Shown here one piece after another: positions 26,196-34,820 of a stretch of DNA of 64,000 nucleotides (positions are counted from its first letter, which is position 1; every line of letters begins with the position of its first letter). This stretch comes from Parvibaculaceae bacterium PLY_AMNH_Bact1. GTDB taxonomy: Bacteria > Pseudomonadota > Alphaproteobacteria > Parvibaculales > Parvibaculaceae. The notes below the pieces were generated by a model. The model searched no databases. It was given only the letters and a program-made list of their open reading frames with translations, and had not been told where the DNA came from. The stretch is from contig CP126168.1 of the NCBI GenBank assembly GCA_032881465.1, forward strand, positions 3,597,501 to 3,661,500, written 5' to 3'. The position numbers and the translations under genes were made by a program.

Positions 26196-27752
26196 GTGGG
26201 CCAGGAGATAGAGCTAAAACTCACACTGGACGAAAAAGCGCTGGCACAATTGCCAGGCTGCGAACCTTTTGCCGATGCCGATTTTGCTTCTAAGGGCACA
26301 AAAAAACTCAGAGCGACCTATTTTGACAGCCCCGCCAATGCGCTTCGTCAGAAGGGCGTCGTCCTACGCCTGCGCGATGAAGACGGTCGGCTTATTCAGA
26401 CGCTCAAAGGCAAAAAGGCCTTTGGCAGCCTAGCGGCAGGCCGCGCAGAATTCGAAAGCCGCGTTCCCAAAACCAGCACAACTCCGGATTTCAACCGTTT
26501 GCCGCCAGATCTAAAAAAGGGCCTTCAGGCGCTTTTGAATGGCAACACTGTAGAACCACTCTTCGTGACCGATGTGGACCGCACAATCGGTATGCTCAAA
26601 ACAGATGCGGGTGATTCAATTGAGCTGGCTCTCGACCGGGGCTTCATTCGCGCCGGGCGCCGCGAAACCCGGGTGAGCGAGCTTGAGTTGGAACTCAAAA
26701 AGGGGGACCCCGCCGCTCTCTATCGTCTTGCGTTGGCGCTTGCCGAAACCGTGCCCGTGCGGATTGGGGTGCGCACCAAAGGGGAGCGAGGCTATGCGCT
26801 GGCAAATGCCCTTGGCCCCAAGTCCGTCAAAGGCGAGCTAGTGCAGCTGCCCAAGAAGGCAAATGTAGACCAAGCCCTCGAGCAAGTGCTGCGTCATTGC
26901 CTGGCCCATATCGTGTCAAATGAACCAGCTCTGGTTGAAACGGCTGATGAAGAGGCTCTGCATCAAATGCGGGTGGGCCTCCGTCGTTTGCGTGCCGCAC
27001 TTGCCGTCTTCGCGCCTGTCCTTGACAGGACCATGATGCAGGAAATGAATGCGAAGGCGCGCACCCTTGCAGGTCTGCTAGGTGTTGCCAGAGACTATGA
27101 TGTATTTCGTGGTGAACTTGTTGCGCCACTCAAAGAAAATGGTGATGAAGGCATTAAGGTGCTCGATCGCGCAGCAACCCTGGAACAGATTAATGCTTGG
27201 GATGCGGGGCTTCGCGCTGTGTCCTCCACCGAGTTCACGCGCACGTGCTTGTCGCTCGCTCTTCACATTGAAGAGAAAAGCTGGCGCAAGCGTGCGGAGC
27301 AAGATCCGTCAACGGCTATGATGCTCGCCATGCCCGCACGAAAATTTGCGGAAAGAGCTCTCACAAAAAGACTGAAAAAGGCAAAGTCACTTGGCGAGCA
27401 CATTGATCGCCTCAAGCTCGCCGAACGGCACGAGCTTCGCAAGCGCCTAAAGAGTCTGAAATATGCTGTAGGGTTCTTCGCATCCCTTTATCCCAAAAAA
27501 TCAGTCGCCAAACAAATCAAGAAACTCAGTGCGCTACAGGATGTGTTTGGTAGTTTGAATGACCTGGCGGTCGCAGAAGAGATTGTTCGTACCCTGATTG
27601 AGAAATCAGAAAACACGCCCCATCAGCTCGCAATAGCGACGGGCGGTGGCCGTGTGCTGGGCTGGCATGGGGCACAGGCGGAGACCCATTGGAAAGATGC
27701 GTCCGATGCGTGGGCCTCTTTCCGCCTTACCGCCCCGTTCTGGCGCGCCTAA
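26196..27752 (+). CDS. CYTH-CHAD domain protein
   Basis: N-terminal CYTH triphosphate tunnel domain (residues 1 to about 205) with the metal-binding EIELK at residues 4-8, YFDSPANALRQKGVVLRLR, and ELELELKKG. A helical CHAD domain follows (about 225-505) with HQMRVGLRRLRAALAVF and the basic HELRKRLKSLKYAVGFF. CYTH hydrolyses triphosphates and CHAD binds polyphosphate, so a role in polyphosphate metabolism is likely. The start is GTG at 26196, with AGGGTGCAGG upstream. It splits hisF from hisE. Confidence 0.92.
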   Translation: MGQEIELKLTLDEKALAQLPGCEPFADADFASKGTKKLRATYFDSPANALRQKGVVLRLRDEDGRLIQTLKGKKAFGSLAAGRAEFESRVPKTSTTPDFNRLPPDLKKGLQALLNGNTVEPLFVTDVDRTIGMLKTDAGDSIELALDRGFIRAGRRETRVSELELELKKGDPAALYRLALALAETVPVRIGVRTKGERGYALANALGPKSVKGELVQLPKKANVDQALEQVLRHCLAHIVSNEPALVETADEEALHQMRVGLRRLRAALAVFAPVLDRTMMQEMNAKARTLAGLLGVARDYDVFRGELVAPLKENGDEGIKVLDRAATLEQINAWDAGLRAVSSTEFTRTCLSLALHIEEKSWRKRAEQDPSTAMMLAMPARKFAERALTKRLKKAKSLGEHIDRLKLAERHELRKRLKSLKYAVGFFASLYPKKSVAKQIKKLSALQDVFGSLNDLAVAEEIVRTLIEKSENTPHQLAIATGGGRVLGWHGAQAETHWKDASDAWASFRLTAPFWRA

Positions 27753-27753
27753 C

Positions 27754-27769
27754 CGATAAAATTTTATCG
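27754..27769. promoter_or_regulatory. 16-bp perfect palindrome after the CHAD gene
   Basis: CGATAAAATTTTATCG, two bases after the stop. It is too AT-rich for a strong terminator stem, and could be an operator for the downstream pentapeptide gene. Confidence 0.3.
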
Positions 27770-27883
27770 ATCTTTGATAAGAATGGGAGTCAAAACGCGC
27801 CCTTTTCCTTTGCGAGACCTGAAGAAATTTAGGCTCAAGTTGTTCGATCAGTAAACAGGATCGCTCGACCGCAAGGGAATGAT

Positions 27884-28948
27884 ATGTCTGCTCTGAAGGC
27901 TGTGACTGCTCGGCGCACGATGGGAACCAGAACGCAAGCAGCGGAGATTTCCGGTCGACGTTTGAGTGCCGCAGCGGTTGCCCGGCTCGCGCAGTATCAT
28001 GAACGCTACCTCCGCGGCATGAAAGGGGGTCGGCGTATCGTCTTGAAAGCGTGCGACCTCGCAGGCCTCAACCTCACGGGCATCAATCTTTCGGATGCAG
28101 ACCTCCCAGCATGCGATTTCTCAGATACGATTTTCAGAAATGCGAACCTTGCACGCGCCAATCTGTTTGGCGCGGTGCTCAACGGAACAGACCTCACCAA
28201 CGCAAACCTGGAAAGAGCAGATTTACGCGGCGCGAAGTTCGAATCTGCGATCCTGACAAATACAAACTTGAAGGGCGCAGATATGCGCCGTGGCGAAGTG
28301 CAGGGCGAAGAAGGGCGCATTCTTTTCGATCCCTCTTGTTCATTCAAAGGTGCGGCCTTGCTTAAAGCCGATATGGATACCTGCAAACTGACCGGCGCAG
28401 ATTTCCAAGGCGCTCGGCTTGACGGTGTCAATCTCACCGGCGCAGATCTCCGCGACAGTTCTTTTGATGGCGCGAACTTGTCATCTGTCGAGATGCAGGG
28501 CGCCAACCTTATGGATGCAAACCTGACGAGAACCGCGATAGATGAAGCAACGGAAGGATCGGCGAACCTCATGCGGTCCCGCCGTGCGGGTCGCCCGCCT
28601 CAAGGAAATGCGTTGGCGGAGATCCTCTTGCAACACAAGCTGTGGGTTGAAAGTGATAAGGTGGAAGGCGAAAGAGCTGATTTCTCTGAAACAGATCTGA
28701 CGCGCTTTAATCTTGCAGGTCACTTTCTTCCGGGTGCAGACTTTACACGCGCAGTGATGGTGGAAACTGATCTGCGAGAAACCTTCCTGGTCGGTGCCGA
28801 TATGAAAGAAGCAATTCTTGTCGATGCGCTCTTGGAGGGCGCTGATTTGCGTGGCACCGACTTGCGCGGTGCTATTACGTCTAGCACGCTCCTTCAGGGC
28901 ACAAAGCAGGGCGCCCTTGATGATGAGAGAATTGTCACCCGCCTCTAG
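27884..28948 (+). CDS. Pentapeptide-repeat protein
   Basis: 354 residues. From about residue 60 it carries repeated A(D/N)LXX units such as ADLPA, ANLAR, ANLFG, ADLRG, ADMRR and ADFQG, interrupted near residues 225-265 (RSRRAGRPPQGNALAEILLQHKLW) and resuming to the end. The right-handed beta-helix this forms can mimic DNA or act as a scaffold. The first 55 residues are basic and helical (ISGRRLSAAAVARLAQYHERYL). No signal peptide. Function unknown. Confidence 0.88.
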   Translation: MSALKAVTARRTMGTRTQAAEISGRRLSAAAVARLAQYHERYLRGMKGGRRIVLKACDLAGLNLTGINLSDADLPACDFSDTIFRNANLARANLFGAVLNGTDLTNANLERADLRGAKFESAILTNTNLKGADMRRGEVQGEEGRILFDPSCSFKGAALLKADMDTCKLTGADFQGARLDGVNLTGADLRDSSFDGANLSSVEMQGANLMDANLTRTAIDEATEGSANLMRSRRAGRPPQGNALAEILLQHKLWVESDKVEGERADFSETDLTRFNLAGHFLPGADFTRAVMVETDLRETFLVGADMKEAILVDALLEGADLRGTDLRGAITSSTLLQGTKQGALDDERIVTRL

Positions 28949-29133
28949 CCCGGCCTGCCGTTAACCCTCAAAAAACGTAGCATTTCCGCACTTGTCTGAA
29001 TGCTGGCGTCTTGTGCGCAAATCTGATACGAAAACGCGCCCCGGGAACCAGGATGGCAACCGGTGGCTCGTTTGTATGTCGTGTCGTTTCTGCGTGCATC
29101 GCATACGCCCATCGCAGTCAGGGAGGCCACACC

Positions 29134-29472
29134 ATGGCCACCGATGTCCACCAGCTCGAGGCGCTCTTTGCGGTCATTTCTGATCGAAAGGGGGAAGATC
29201 CGCAAAACTCCTATACTGCCTCCCTTTTTGCAAAAGGCGTGAGCAAATGCGCCCAAAAATTAGGCGAAGAAGCGGTGGAGACCGTCATTGCGGCGATGGA
29301 AAGCGGGTCTTCCGACAAAAAGTCAGTCGTAAGTGAATCTGCCGACCTGATCTACCATTGGCTTGTCCTGATGGCCGCCCTCGACATCGACCCTGCCGAG
29401 GTTTATGCCGAGCTCGCGCGTCGCGAGGGAACCTCTGGTCACGCAGAAAAAGCTAGTCGAAAAGAACGATAA
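29134..29472 (+). CDS. hisE: Phosphoribosyl-ATP pyrophosphatase
   Basis: Hydrolyses phosphoribosyl-ATP to phosphoribosyl-AMP, the second step of histidine synthesis. MazG-like helical protein with SYTASLFAKGVSKCAQKLGEEAVETVIAAM and SESADLIYHWLVLMAAL, with the metal-binding EExxE and ExxD. The ATG at 29134 follows GGGAGG and gives 112 residues. The frame extends upstream to 29011, but that segment does not look coding. Followed by coaA. Confidence 0.96.
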   Translation: MATDVHQLEALFAVISDRKGEDPQNSYTASLFAKGVSKCAQKLGEEAVETVIAAMESGSSDKKSVVSESADLIYHWLVLMAALDIDPAEVYAELARREGTSGHAEKASRKER

Positions 29473-29529
29473 GAAGAAAAACCAGTAAGCGGCCAGCACC
29501 CGGTTAGCAAACCGTCAGGAAAAAGTTCT

Positions 29530-30531
29530 ATGTCGACAGTGAAGTCGGAAAAAAATGTGAGTACGCGCGAGACAAAGAAGTCGGCATCGCCGACGGCCAG
29601 ATCCATTTCGCCGTTCCGCCATTTTACATCTGCCGAATGGGGCAAGCTTCGAGCTGACACCCCACTCACCTTGTCCGAAGATGAACTACAAACACTTCGC
29701 GGGTGGGGGGAGAATGTTTCGCTGGAGGAAGTTCGCGAAATCTACCTGCCGCTGTCACGCCTGTTGAACCTTTACGTGGCGGCAACGCAGGAACTGCACG
29801 GGGCAACCTCAGAGTTCCTTGGGACCAAACAGGCCAAGACACCCTTCATCATAGGTGTGGCAGGTTCTGTTTCGGTTGGCAAAAGCACCACTGCGCGTAT
29901 CATGCACGAACTTCTGCAGCGCTGGCCAAACCACCCGAAGGTCGACCTCATTACGACGGATGGATTTCTCTATCCCAACGCCGAACTTGAAGAGCGCGAC
30001 CTGATGCAGCGGAAGGGCTTTCCCGAAAGCTTTGATGTGAAGCGTCTCATCTCTTTCCTATCCGACATCAAGGCTGGTGAGCGTCAGGTTGTAGCGCCTG
30101 TCTATTCCCACGTTCACTATGACATTGTGGGTGAAACCACCACGATCGATCAGCCAGACGTCTTGATCGTTGAAGGGCTGAACGTATTGCAGAGCTGGAA
30201 ACCAGCGGAGGGCGAGGATCCACAACCTTTCGTCTCGGATTTTTTCGACTTCTCAATTTATCTGGATGCAGATGAAGATATTATGCGTGACTGGTATGTG
30301 GACCGGTTTTTGGGATTTAGGAAGACAGCGTTTAAAGACCCAAACGCCTATTTCCATCGTTACTCAAACCTGTCAGATGAGGAGGCGATCGAAGTTGCCA
30401 CCTCCATTTGGACGTCGATTAACCTCGCGAACCTACATAAGAATGTTTTGCCAACACGCGAACGCGCCGACCTGGTTCTCCGTAAAGGCCAGGACCACGC
30501 TATCCGCGACGTCTATCTCCGCAAGCTTTGA
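29530..30531 (+). CDS. coaA: Pantothenate kinase (type I)
   Basis: Phosphorylates pantothenate, the first and feedback-regulated step of CoA synthesis. P-loop [12 protein letters not shown] (near residue 112), then [31 protein letters not shown] and VEGLNVLQ. The 333 residues include about 20 more at the N-terminus than E. coli CoaA. hisE lies 57 bp upstream, the usual neighbour in alphaproteobacteria. Confidence 0.96.
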   Translation: MSTVKSEKNVSTRETKKSASPTARSISPFRHFTSAEWGKLRADTPLTLSEDELQTLRGWGENVSLEEVREIYLPLSRLLNLYVAATQELHGATSEFLGTKQAKTPFIIGVAGSVSVGKSTTARIMHELLQRWPNHPKVDLITTDGFLYPNAELEERDLMQRKGFPESFDVKRLISFLSDIKAGERQVVAPVYSHVHYDIVGETTTIDQPDVLIVEGLNVLQSWKPAEGEDPQPFVSDFFDFSIYLDADEDIMRDWYVDRFLGFRKTAFKDPNAYFHRYSNLSDEEAIEVATSIWTSINLANLHKNVLPTRERADLVLRKGQDHAIRDVYLRKL

Positions 30532-30588
30532 TAAATCTTGAGAGTAAGGCTTAGGGCTGGGTTGCTTCGCGCGGATGCGCGCGGCAAA

Positions 30589-30602
30589 GTCCATATATGG
30601 AC
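30589..30602. promoter_or_regulatory. Perfect 14-bp palindrome across a start codon
   Basis: GTCCATATATGGAC includes the ATG (30597) of the following acetyltransferase gene. It could be an operator or chance. Confidence 0.25.
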
Positions 30603-31040
30603 AACCTCAAAATTAGTGACCGTCTAGAAGACATGGATCGTGCTGTTGTGCATAGGTTCCTGTCTGAAGAAGCCCATTGGCAAAAAGACATTGGCCCAAA
30701 GACCATAGAGCGCGCGCTTGAAAACTCGCTATGCATTGGCGCGTTTGTAGATGACGCACAGGTAGGATTGGCCAGGGTGGTAACGGATTATGCAACCTTC
30801 GCCTGGATCGACGATGTCTTTGTCGATGCGTCTTTCCGTGGGCAAGGTGTTGCTTACCGATTGATGGAAGCGATTATTGAGCACCCGAAGCTCGAGTCCG
30901 TCGCGGCCTGGTGGCTTTCATCTAGCAATCCAGATGCACGACGGCTTTTTGAGAAATTCGGTTTCTCAACGCCCGAGCACGAGCGATTGGGAAAATGTAT
31001 GGCACGCGAAAAAGTCAAATCAGACGCGTACCATCAATAA
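30597..31040 (+). CDS. GNAT family N-acetyltransferase
   Basis: 147 residues. Substrate strand VGLARVVTDYATFAWIDDVFVDASFRGQGVAYRLMEAI contains the acetyl-CoA signature RGQGVA, then SSSNPDARRLFEKFGF. Similar to small single-domain acetyltransferases of unknown substrate. It stands alone, and no ribosome binding site is clear before the ATG, which lies in a palindrome. Confidence 0.85.
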   Translation: MDNLKISDRLEDMDRAVVHRFLSEEAHWQKDIGPKTIERALENSLCIGAFVDDAQVGLARVVTDYATFAWIDDVFVDASFRGQGVAYRLMEAIIEHPKLESVAAWWLSSSNPDARRLFEKFGFSTPEHERLGKCMAREKVKSDAYHQ

Positions 31041-31049
31041 GTCAGTTCT

Positions 31050-32048
31050 TTAGACTGCCAGCCCTTTGTCTTTCACGAGTGTCTTAAGGTCCGCCTGTGG
31101 CCGCGCCCCATAATGGCTGATCGCTTCCGCAGCGGCGATGGATCCCAAGCGACCGCAGGTCACAGGGTCTGCCCCTTTTGACAGACCGAAAAGAAAGCCC
31201 GCTGCATAAAGGTCACCGGCACCGGTTGTGTCGAGCACCTGGGAAACAGGCTCAGCATCCACCACATGAACCTCGCCATCAGCGACGATCACAGAGCCTG
31301 CTTCAGAGCGTGTGAGTGCGGCAAATTTGCAATCCTTGCGGACCGACTGAAGAGCCGCATCAAACGTGTCGACTTCATAGAGCGACATGATTTCATCTTC
31401 ATTGGCAAACAGGATGTCGACTTCATCCTTAGCAAGATCACGGAATTCACCGCGGAATCGATCCACACAAAAACTGTCTGACAGAGTGAGCGACACAAGA
31501 CGCCCTGCGCTATGAGCAATCCCGGCAGCTTTCAGGAAAGCTTCTTTTGCACCTGGCGGATCCCAGAGATAGCCTTCCATGTAAGTGATTGCAGAGGCCT
31601 TAATGAGGTCTTCAGGCACATCGTCGGCGCAGAGGCCGCCCGCGGCACCGAGATAGGTACTCATGCTGCGCTGCGCGTCGGGTGTCACGACAATGAGACA
31701 GCGGGCGGTGGCCGGCCCGTCTGTTGCTGGCGCCGTGGTGAAATCAACGCCCAGTGCCCGGATATCATGGGTGAAAACCTGACCCAGCTGATCGTCCCGC
31801 ACCTTGCCGATATAGGCGGTGGTGCCGCCAAGAGCAGCAAGACCTGCAATCGTATTGCCGCACGACCCGCCAGAGACTTCGATAGCAGAGCCCATGACCC
31901 CATAAAGTTCCGTGGCGCGATCCTCATCGATCAGGGTCATCCCGCCTTTTTCGACTTTGTTGGCGGTAAGAAAATCGTCAGTCCCTTCAGAAATGACATC
32001 AACAATCGCATTGCCGATACCGGCAACATCAAACTTGGGTTCTGACAT
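31050..32048 (-). CDS. PfkB family kinase, probable adenosine kinase
   Basis: Ribokinase-fold sugar/nucleoside kinase. It has DVAGIGNAIVDVISEG at the front, GGSCGNTIAGLAALGG, and the C-terminal anion-hole signature DTTGAGDLYAAGFLFGL with the catalytic aspartate. In alphaproteobacteria this family is annotated as adenosine kinase (adenosine to AMP). The ATG at 32048 (MSEPKFDV) gives 332 residues; the longer frame reads into a palindromic repeat and is rejected. Confidence 0.88.
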   Translation of the reverse strand: MSEPKFDVAGIGNAIVDVISEGTDDFLTANKVEKGGMTLIDEDRATELYGVMGSAIEVSGGSCGNTIAGLAALGGTTAYIGKVRDDQLGQVFTHDIRALGVDFTTAPATDGPATARCLIVVTPDAQRSMSTYLGAAGGLCADDVPEDLIKASAITYMEGYLWDPPGAKEAFLKAAGIAHSAGRLVSLTLSDSFCVDRFRGEFRDLAKDEVDILFANEDEIMSLYEVDTFDAALQSVRKDCKFAALTRSEAGSVIVADGEVHVVDAEPVSQVLDTTGAGDLYAAGFLFGLSKGADPVTCGRLGSIAAAEAISHYGARPQADLKTLVKDKGLAV

Positions 32049-32139
32049 GGAAGCTCGCTTGGTAAATCTCGGAAACAGGGGTTTCGGGTGAATTCCGGCG
32101 GAGTATAGAGCGCGCCCGCCGCTGGACAAAGCCCGCAAA

Positions 32140-32238
32140 GCATATTCCCGAAAAGTGTGAGCGGTTTTCGGATAAGAATATGCGATAGGGTAGAGGATTA
32201 GAGCATTTTGGACAAAAACAGGGTCGTTCAAAATGCGC
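32140..32238. repeat. Composite palindromic element (two consecutive palindromes)
   Basis: First palindrome 32140-32183: GCATATTCCCGAAAAGTG facing CGGTTTTCGGATAAGAATATGC. Second 32201-32238: GAGCATTTTG facing CAAAATGCGC. Total near 100 bp, as in the other composite copies, but with a different first module. It fills the space upstream of the adenosine kinase gene and the EI24 gene. Confidence 0.65.
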
Positions 32239-32301
32239 TAATCTGCCATTGATTTCGTTTCAGCGCTTGCCAGGCGCTTAAGCCTCCAACCGGGATGCCA
32301 C

Positions 32302-32970
32302 ATGTTCTCTGCTCTTTCCACAGCCCTCAGCGATACATTTTCCAAACCGCTACGGTCGGTCATGATGCGTGCCTTGGGGTTGGCTCTTGTCTTACTCGTG
32401 CTGGCGGGCTTTGGCGCCTTCTATGGGCTGGAGGCCATTCCAGAGTTTGGTGCGGATTGGGGCTGGCCCATCATTGACGAAGTGGTTGACTGGCTGTCGG
32501 GTGCCTTTGTGATTGTGGCCCTCGTGCTTCTGCTCATGCCTGTCTCAGCGCTCTTTGCAGGCCTGTTTCTTGAGGAAGTTGCCGCTGCCGTTGAGGGGAA
32601 ACATTATCCCAACGACACTGCCGGTCGTGATCAGCCCTTTGTACAGGGGCTCTGGATTGCGCTGAAATTCACAGCGCTGCTCATCGTCCTCAATCTGATT
32701 GCCCTGCCACTCTACTTCATTCCCGTGGTTAACGTGATCGCTTACTGGGGCCTCAACGGCTACCTGCTGGGCCGTGAATATTTCGAGCTTGTGGCACTCC
32801 GCCATCACACACCCGATGAAGCCCGGTCCCTGCGCCGCTCCAAACGCATCCGTGTGTTCTCCGGCGGTGTTGCCGCAGCTGCCCTAGCCTCCATCCCTGT
32901 CATCAACCTGTTAACACCTTTTTTTGCGACAGCCCTTATGGTGCATCTGCATAAAAAAGTGACTGGATAG
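32302..32970 (+). CDS. EI24/CysZ-like membrane protein
   Basis: Four hydrophobic segments in 222 residues (about 25-45, 70-95, 115-145 and 185-210). The conserved region LIALPLYFIPVVNVIAYWGLNGYLLGREYFELVALRH is typical of the EI24 domain (sulfate transporter CysZ family), shown here in short pieces only. CysZ itself imports sulfate, but the alphaproteobacterial paralogues are uncharacterised. A small lipoprotein gene follows 13 bp later. Confidence 0.85.
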   Translation: MFSALSTALSDTFSKPLRSVMMRALGLALVLLVLAGFGAFYGLEAIPEFGADWGWPIIDEVVDWLSGAFVIVALVLLLMPVSALFAGLFLEEVAAAVEGKHYPNDTAGRDQPFVQGLWIALKFTALLIVLNLIALPLYFIPVVNVIAYWGLNGYLLGREYFELVALRHHTPDEARSLRRSKRIRVFSGGVAAAALASIPVINLLTPFFATALMVHLHKKVTG

Positions 32971-32983
32971 GTCGGAGAGTATT

Positions 32984-33391
32984 GTGGTGCGTGTTTTTGT
33001 AATTCTGGCAATGAGTGCTGCGCTGGCCGCCTGTGCGGGTGGCGGAAGTAATTTTGGGTCAAGCCTGTCACCTCAAACTGTGTCGGCGCCCGGACGCATG
33101 CCCCCAACATTAACGCCAGCACCCCGCGCGGACAGTCTGATTGGCCTGGACGCCTATGGCTTGCGCGAGGCTTTTGGCTCACCTGAGTTTCAGCGGAACG
33201 AAGCCCATGCAGAAATCTGGCGCTATGCCGGTGACGGCTGCACGCTCTTTGTCTATCTCTATGAAGATGAGAGCGACACCATGCGCACCTCCTTCATTGA
33301 GGCGCGGGCGGAAGCGGGCGGGGAGCTCCCCGTTGACCCGTGCGTCGCCAATGTAAACCGGGCCCATCAAATGAGTTCCTACCGGTATTGA
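32984..33391 (+). CDS. Small putative lipoprotein
   Basis: 135 residues. A short signal sequence VRVFVILAMSAALAAC ends in a lipobox (LAAC, cysteine at 17), then a Gly/Ser-rich linker and a compact C-terminal domain with GLREAFGSPEFQRNEAHAEIWRY and DGCTLFVYLY. Two further cysteines may pair. Resembles small outer-membrane-assembly-type lipoproteins with an SmpA-like fold, but I cannot name a family. The GTG start could be at 32984 or 32987. Probably co-transcribed with the EI24 gene. Confidence 0.75.
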   Translation: MVRVFVILAMSAALAACAGGGSNFGSSLSPQTVSAPGRMPPTLTPAPRADSLIGLDAYGLREAFGSPEFQRNEAHAEIWRYAGDGCTLFVYLYEDESDTMRTSFIEARAEAGGELPVDPCVANVNRAHQMSSYRY

Positions 33392-33486
33392 AACTAGGCC
33401 GCTGTGGTCTTGCCTTTGAACGTGCAATAGGCAGCGACCTTACACGACGGACCGTCCGGTTTGCGAGCCTTGCCGATATAGCGGCC
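33392..33486 (-). pseudogene. Degenerate duplicate of the 3' end of nth
   Basis: 95 bp that match the last 95 bp before and including the nth stop region (33542-33636) with six substitutions (89/95 identical). Translated on the minus strand it ends in the same KGKTTAA. However, the cysteines equivalent to C201 and C208 of Nth are glycines, so the iron-sulfur site is lost. It has no upstream coding sequence. It lies in the same orientation as nth, 55 bp beyond it. Confidence 0.9.
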
Positions 33487-33489
33487 TAA

Positions 33490-33531
33490 GCGGAGGCAGA
33501 AAAACGCGGAGCGTTTTGCGTCCGTCTCCGC
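33490..33531. terminator. Hairpin between the two nth ends
   Basis: Outer stem GCGGAG/CTCCGC and inner stem AAAACGC/GCGTTTT around GGA. The inner stem with TTTT in its 3' arm could end transcription on either strand. It sits between the degenerate copy and the intact nth gene. Confidence 0.4.
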
Positions 33532-33543
33532 GACAGCAAACAA

Positions 33544-34224
33544 CTAGGCCGCTGTGGTCTTGCCTTTGAAGGTGCAATAGGCAGCGACTTTACACGACGG
33601 ACAGTCCGGTTTGCGGGCCTTGCAGACATAGCGGCCGTGCAGAAGGATCCAGTGATGGGCATGTTGCAGATAACTCTTGGGCACGCGCTTTAAGAGTTCA
33701 TGCTCCACCTCAAGCACATTTTTTCCAGGCGCCAACCCCGTGCGATTTGAAACGCGGAAGATGTGCGTATCAACAGCAATGGTCGCTTCGCCAAACGCTT
33801 CATTCATGACCACATTGGCGGTCTTGCGTCCAACACCTGGCAGCCGTTCCAGCTCTTCGCGAGTGCGTGGCACTTCGCTGTTAAACTCATTGATGAGCAT
33901 TTTGGACATCGCGATGACGTTCTTCGCCTTGTTGCGATAAAGCCCGATGGTTTTGATTTGATCGCGCAGCTTGGCTTCGCCAAGCTTCACCATCTTCTCT
34001 GGCGTATCCACCCTCTTGAAAAGCTCTTTAGTAGCCTTGTTCACGCCCACATCAGTTGCCTGCGCAGACAGGGCTACGGCAACGACAAGCGTATAGGGGT
34101 TCTTATAGTCGAGTTCCGTTTTGGGTTCCGGCAGATCAGCCGACAGGATCTCAAAAAACGGCTCTATGTCTTTTTTCTTCATTTTCATGGGCGAACCATA
34201 CTCATTTGACGCGGGGCGATCCAT
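33544..34224 (-). CDS. nth: Endonuclease III
   Basis: DNA glycosylase and AP lyase removing oxidised pyrimidines. Helix-hairpin-helix ERLPGVGRKTANVV with the catalytic lysine, VDTHIFRVSNR with the catalytic aspartate, and a complete [4Fe-4S] loop C201-x6-C208-x2-C211-x5-C217. The start is uncertain: the ATG at 34224 gives 226 residues, while 34188 or 34182 would remove a poorly conserved dozen. Divergent from the DUF2244 gene. Confidence 0.96.
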   Translation of the reverse strand: MDRPASNEYGSPMKMKKKDIEPFFEILSADLPEPKTELDYKNPYTLVVAVALSAQATDVGVNKATKELFKRVDTPEKMVKLGEAKLRDQIKTIGLYRNKAKNVIAMSKMLINEFNSEVPRTREELERLPGVGRKTANVVMNEAFGEATIAVDTHIFRVSNRTGLAPGKNVLEVEHELLKRVPKSYLQHAHHWILLHGRYVCKARKPDCPSCKVAAYCTFKGKTTAA

Positions 34225-34259
34225 TGCGGAAGAAGCATCAACAGCCTAATTTGGCCAGT

Positions 34260-34802
34260 ATGGAACGTGTAAGAGATACAAGCCCACTAGAAGCACCGCC
34301 TGGCGGATCGTTGCATTTTGATGCGCGACTGACGCCTCATCGCTCACTCGGGAGCAAAGGTTTTCTGGTCGTTATGATCTTCATTGGCGTGGTGAGTTTT
34401 GTGGCGGGCATCGTCTTCACGTTGATGGGCGCCTGGCCGGTGTTCGGTTTTTTCGGACTGGATGTGGCGGCGATCTATCTGGCGTTCCGCTGGAACTACC
34501 GCGCGGCCCGGGCATATGAGACGGTACAGTTGTCCGATACGGCGCTTAAAATCCGAAAAGTAGATGCTAAGGGAAATGAGACAGCTTATGTCTCCCAGCC
34601 TTATTGGGCGCGGGTGCAATATGACAAGGAGGCTGAGGAAGACGTCGCTGTCGACATCACCTCCCACGGTCGCCGTCTGACGGTTGGCGCGTTCCTGTCA
34701 CCCGAAGAGCGCCTTCAGTTCGGCGAAGCCCTGCGTTTTGAACTGGAGCGTCTTCGCCGCCATCCGGGCCACCAGGGTTTTGCGCCGGTAGCGACAGACT
34801 AG
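34260..34802 (+). CDS. DUF2244 membrane protein
   Basis: 180 residues with two membrane segments (FLVVMIFIGVVSFVAGIVFTL and WPVFGFFGLDVAAIYLAF) followed by a soluble region with YWARVQYDKE and GRRLTVGAFLSPEER. This is the DUF2244 layout. Function unknown; often found near nth in alphaproteobacteria. The ATG at 34260 is chosen because the upstream part of the frame overlaps nth on the other strand. Confidence 0.85.
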   Translation: MERVRDTSPLEAPPGGSLHFDARLTPHRSLGSKGFLVVMIFIGVVSFVAGIVFTLMGAWPVFGFFGLDVAAIYLAFRWNYRAARAYETVQLSDTALKIRKVDAKGNETAYVSQPYWARVQYDKEAEEDVAVDITSHGRRLTVGAFLSPEERLQFGEALRFELERLRRHPGHQGFAPVATD

Positions 34803-34820
34803 AGTCTCACTCTAGGAATT

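Noticed and set aside
29011-29133. Upstream extension of hisE
   Set aside because: The stretch lacks coding character, and the ATG at 29134 has a strong ribosome binding site and the family start.
33392-33486. Considered as the true 3' end of nth or a separate small gene
   Set aside because: The intact nth with all four cluster cysteines ends at 33544. The fragment lacks two of them and any upstream coding sequence, so it is a degenerate duplicate.
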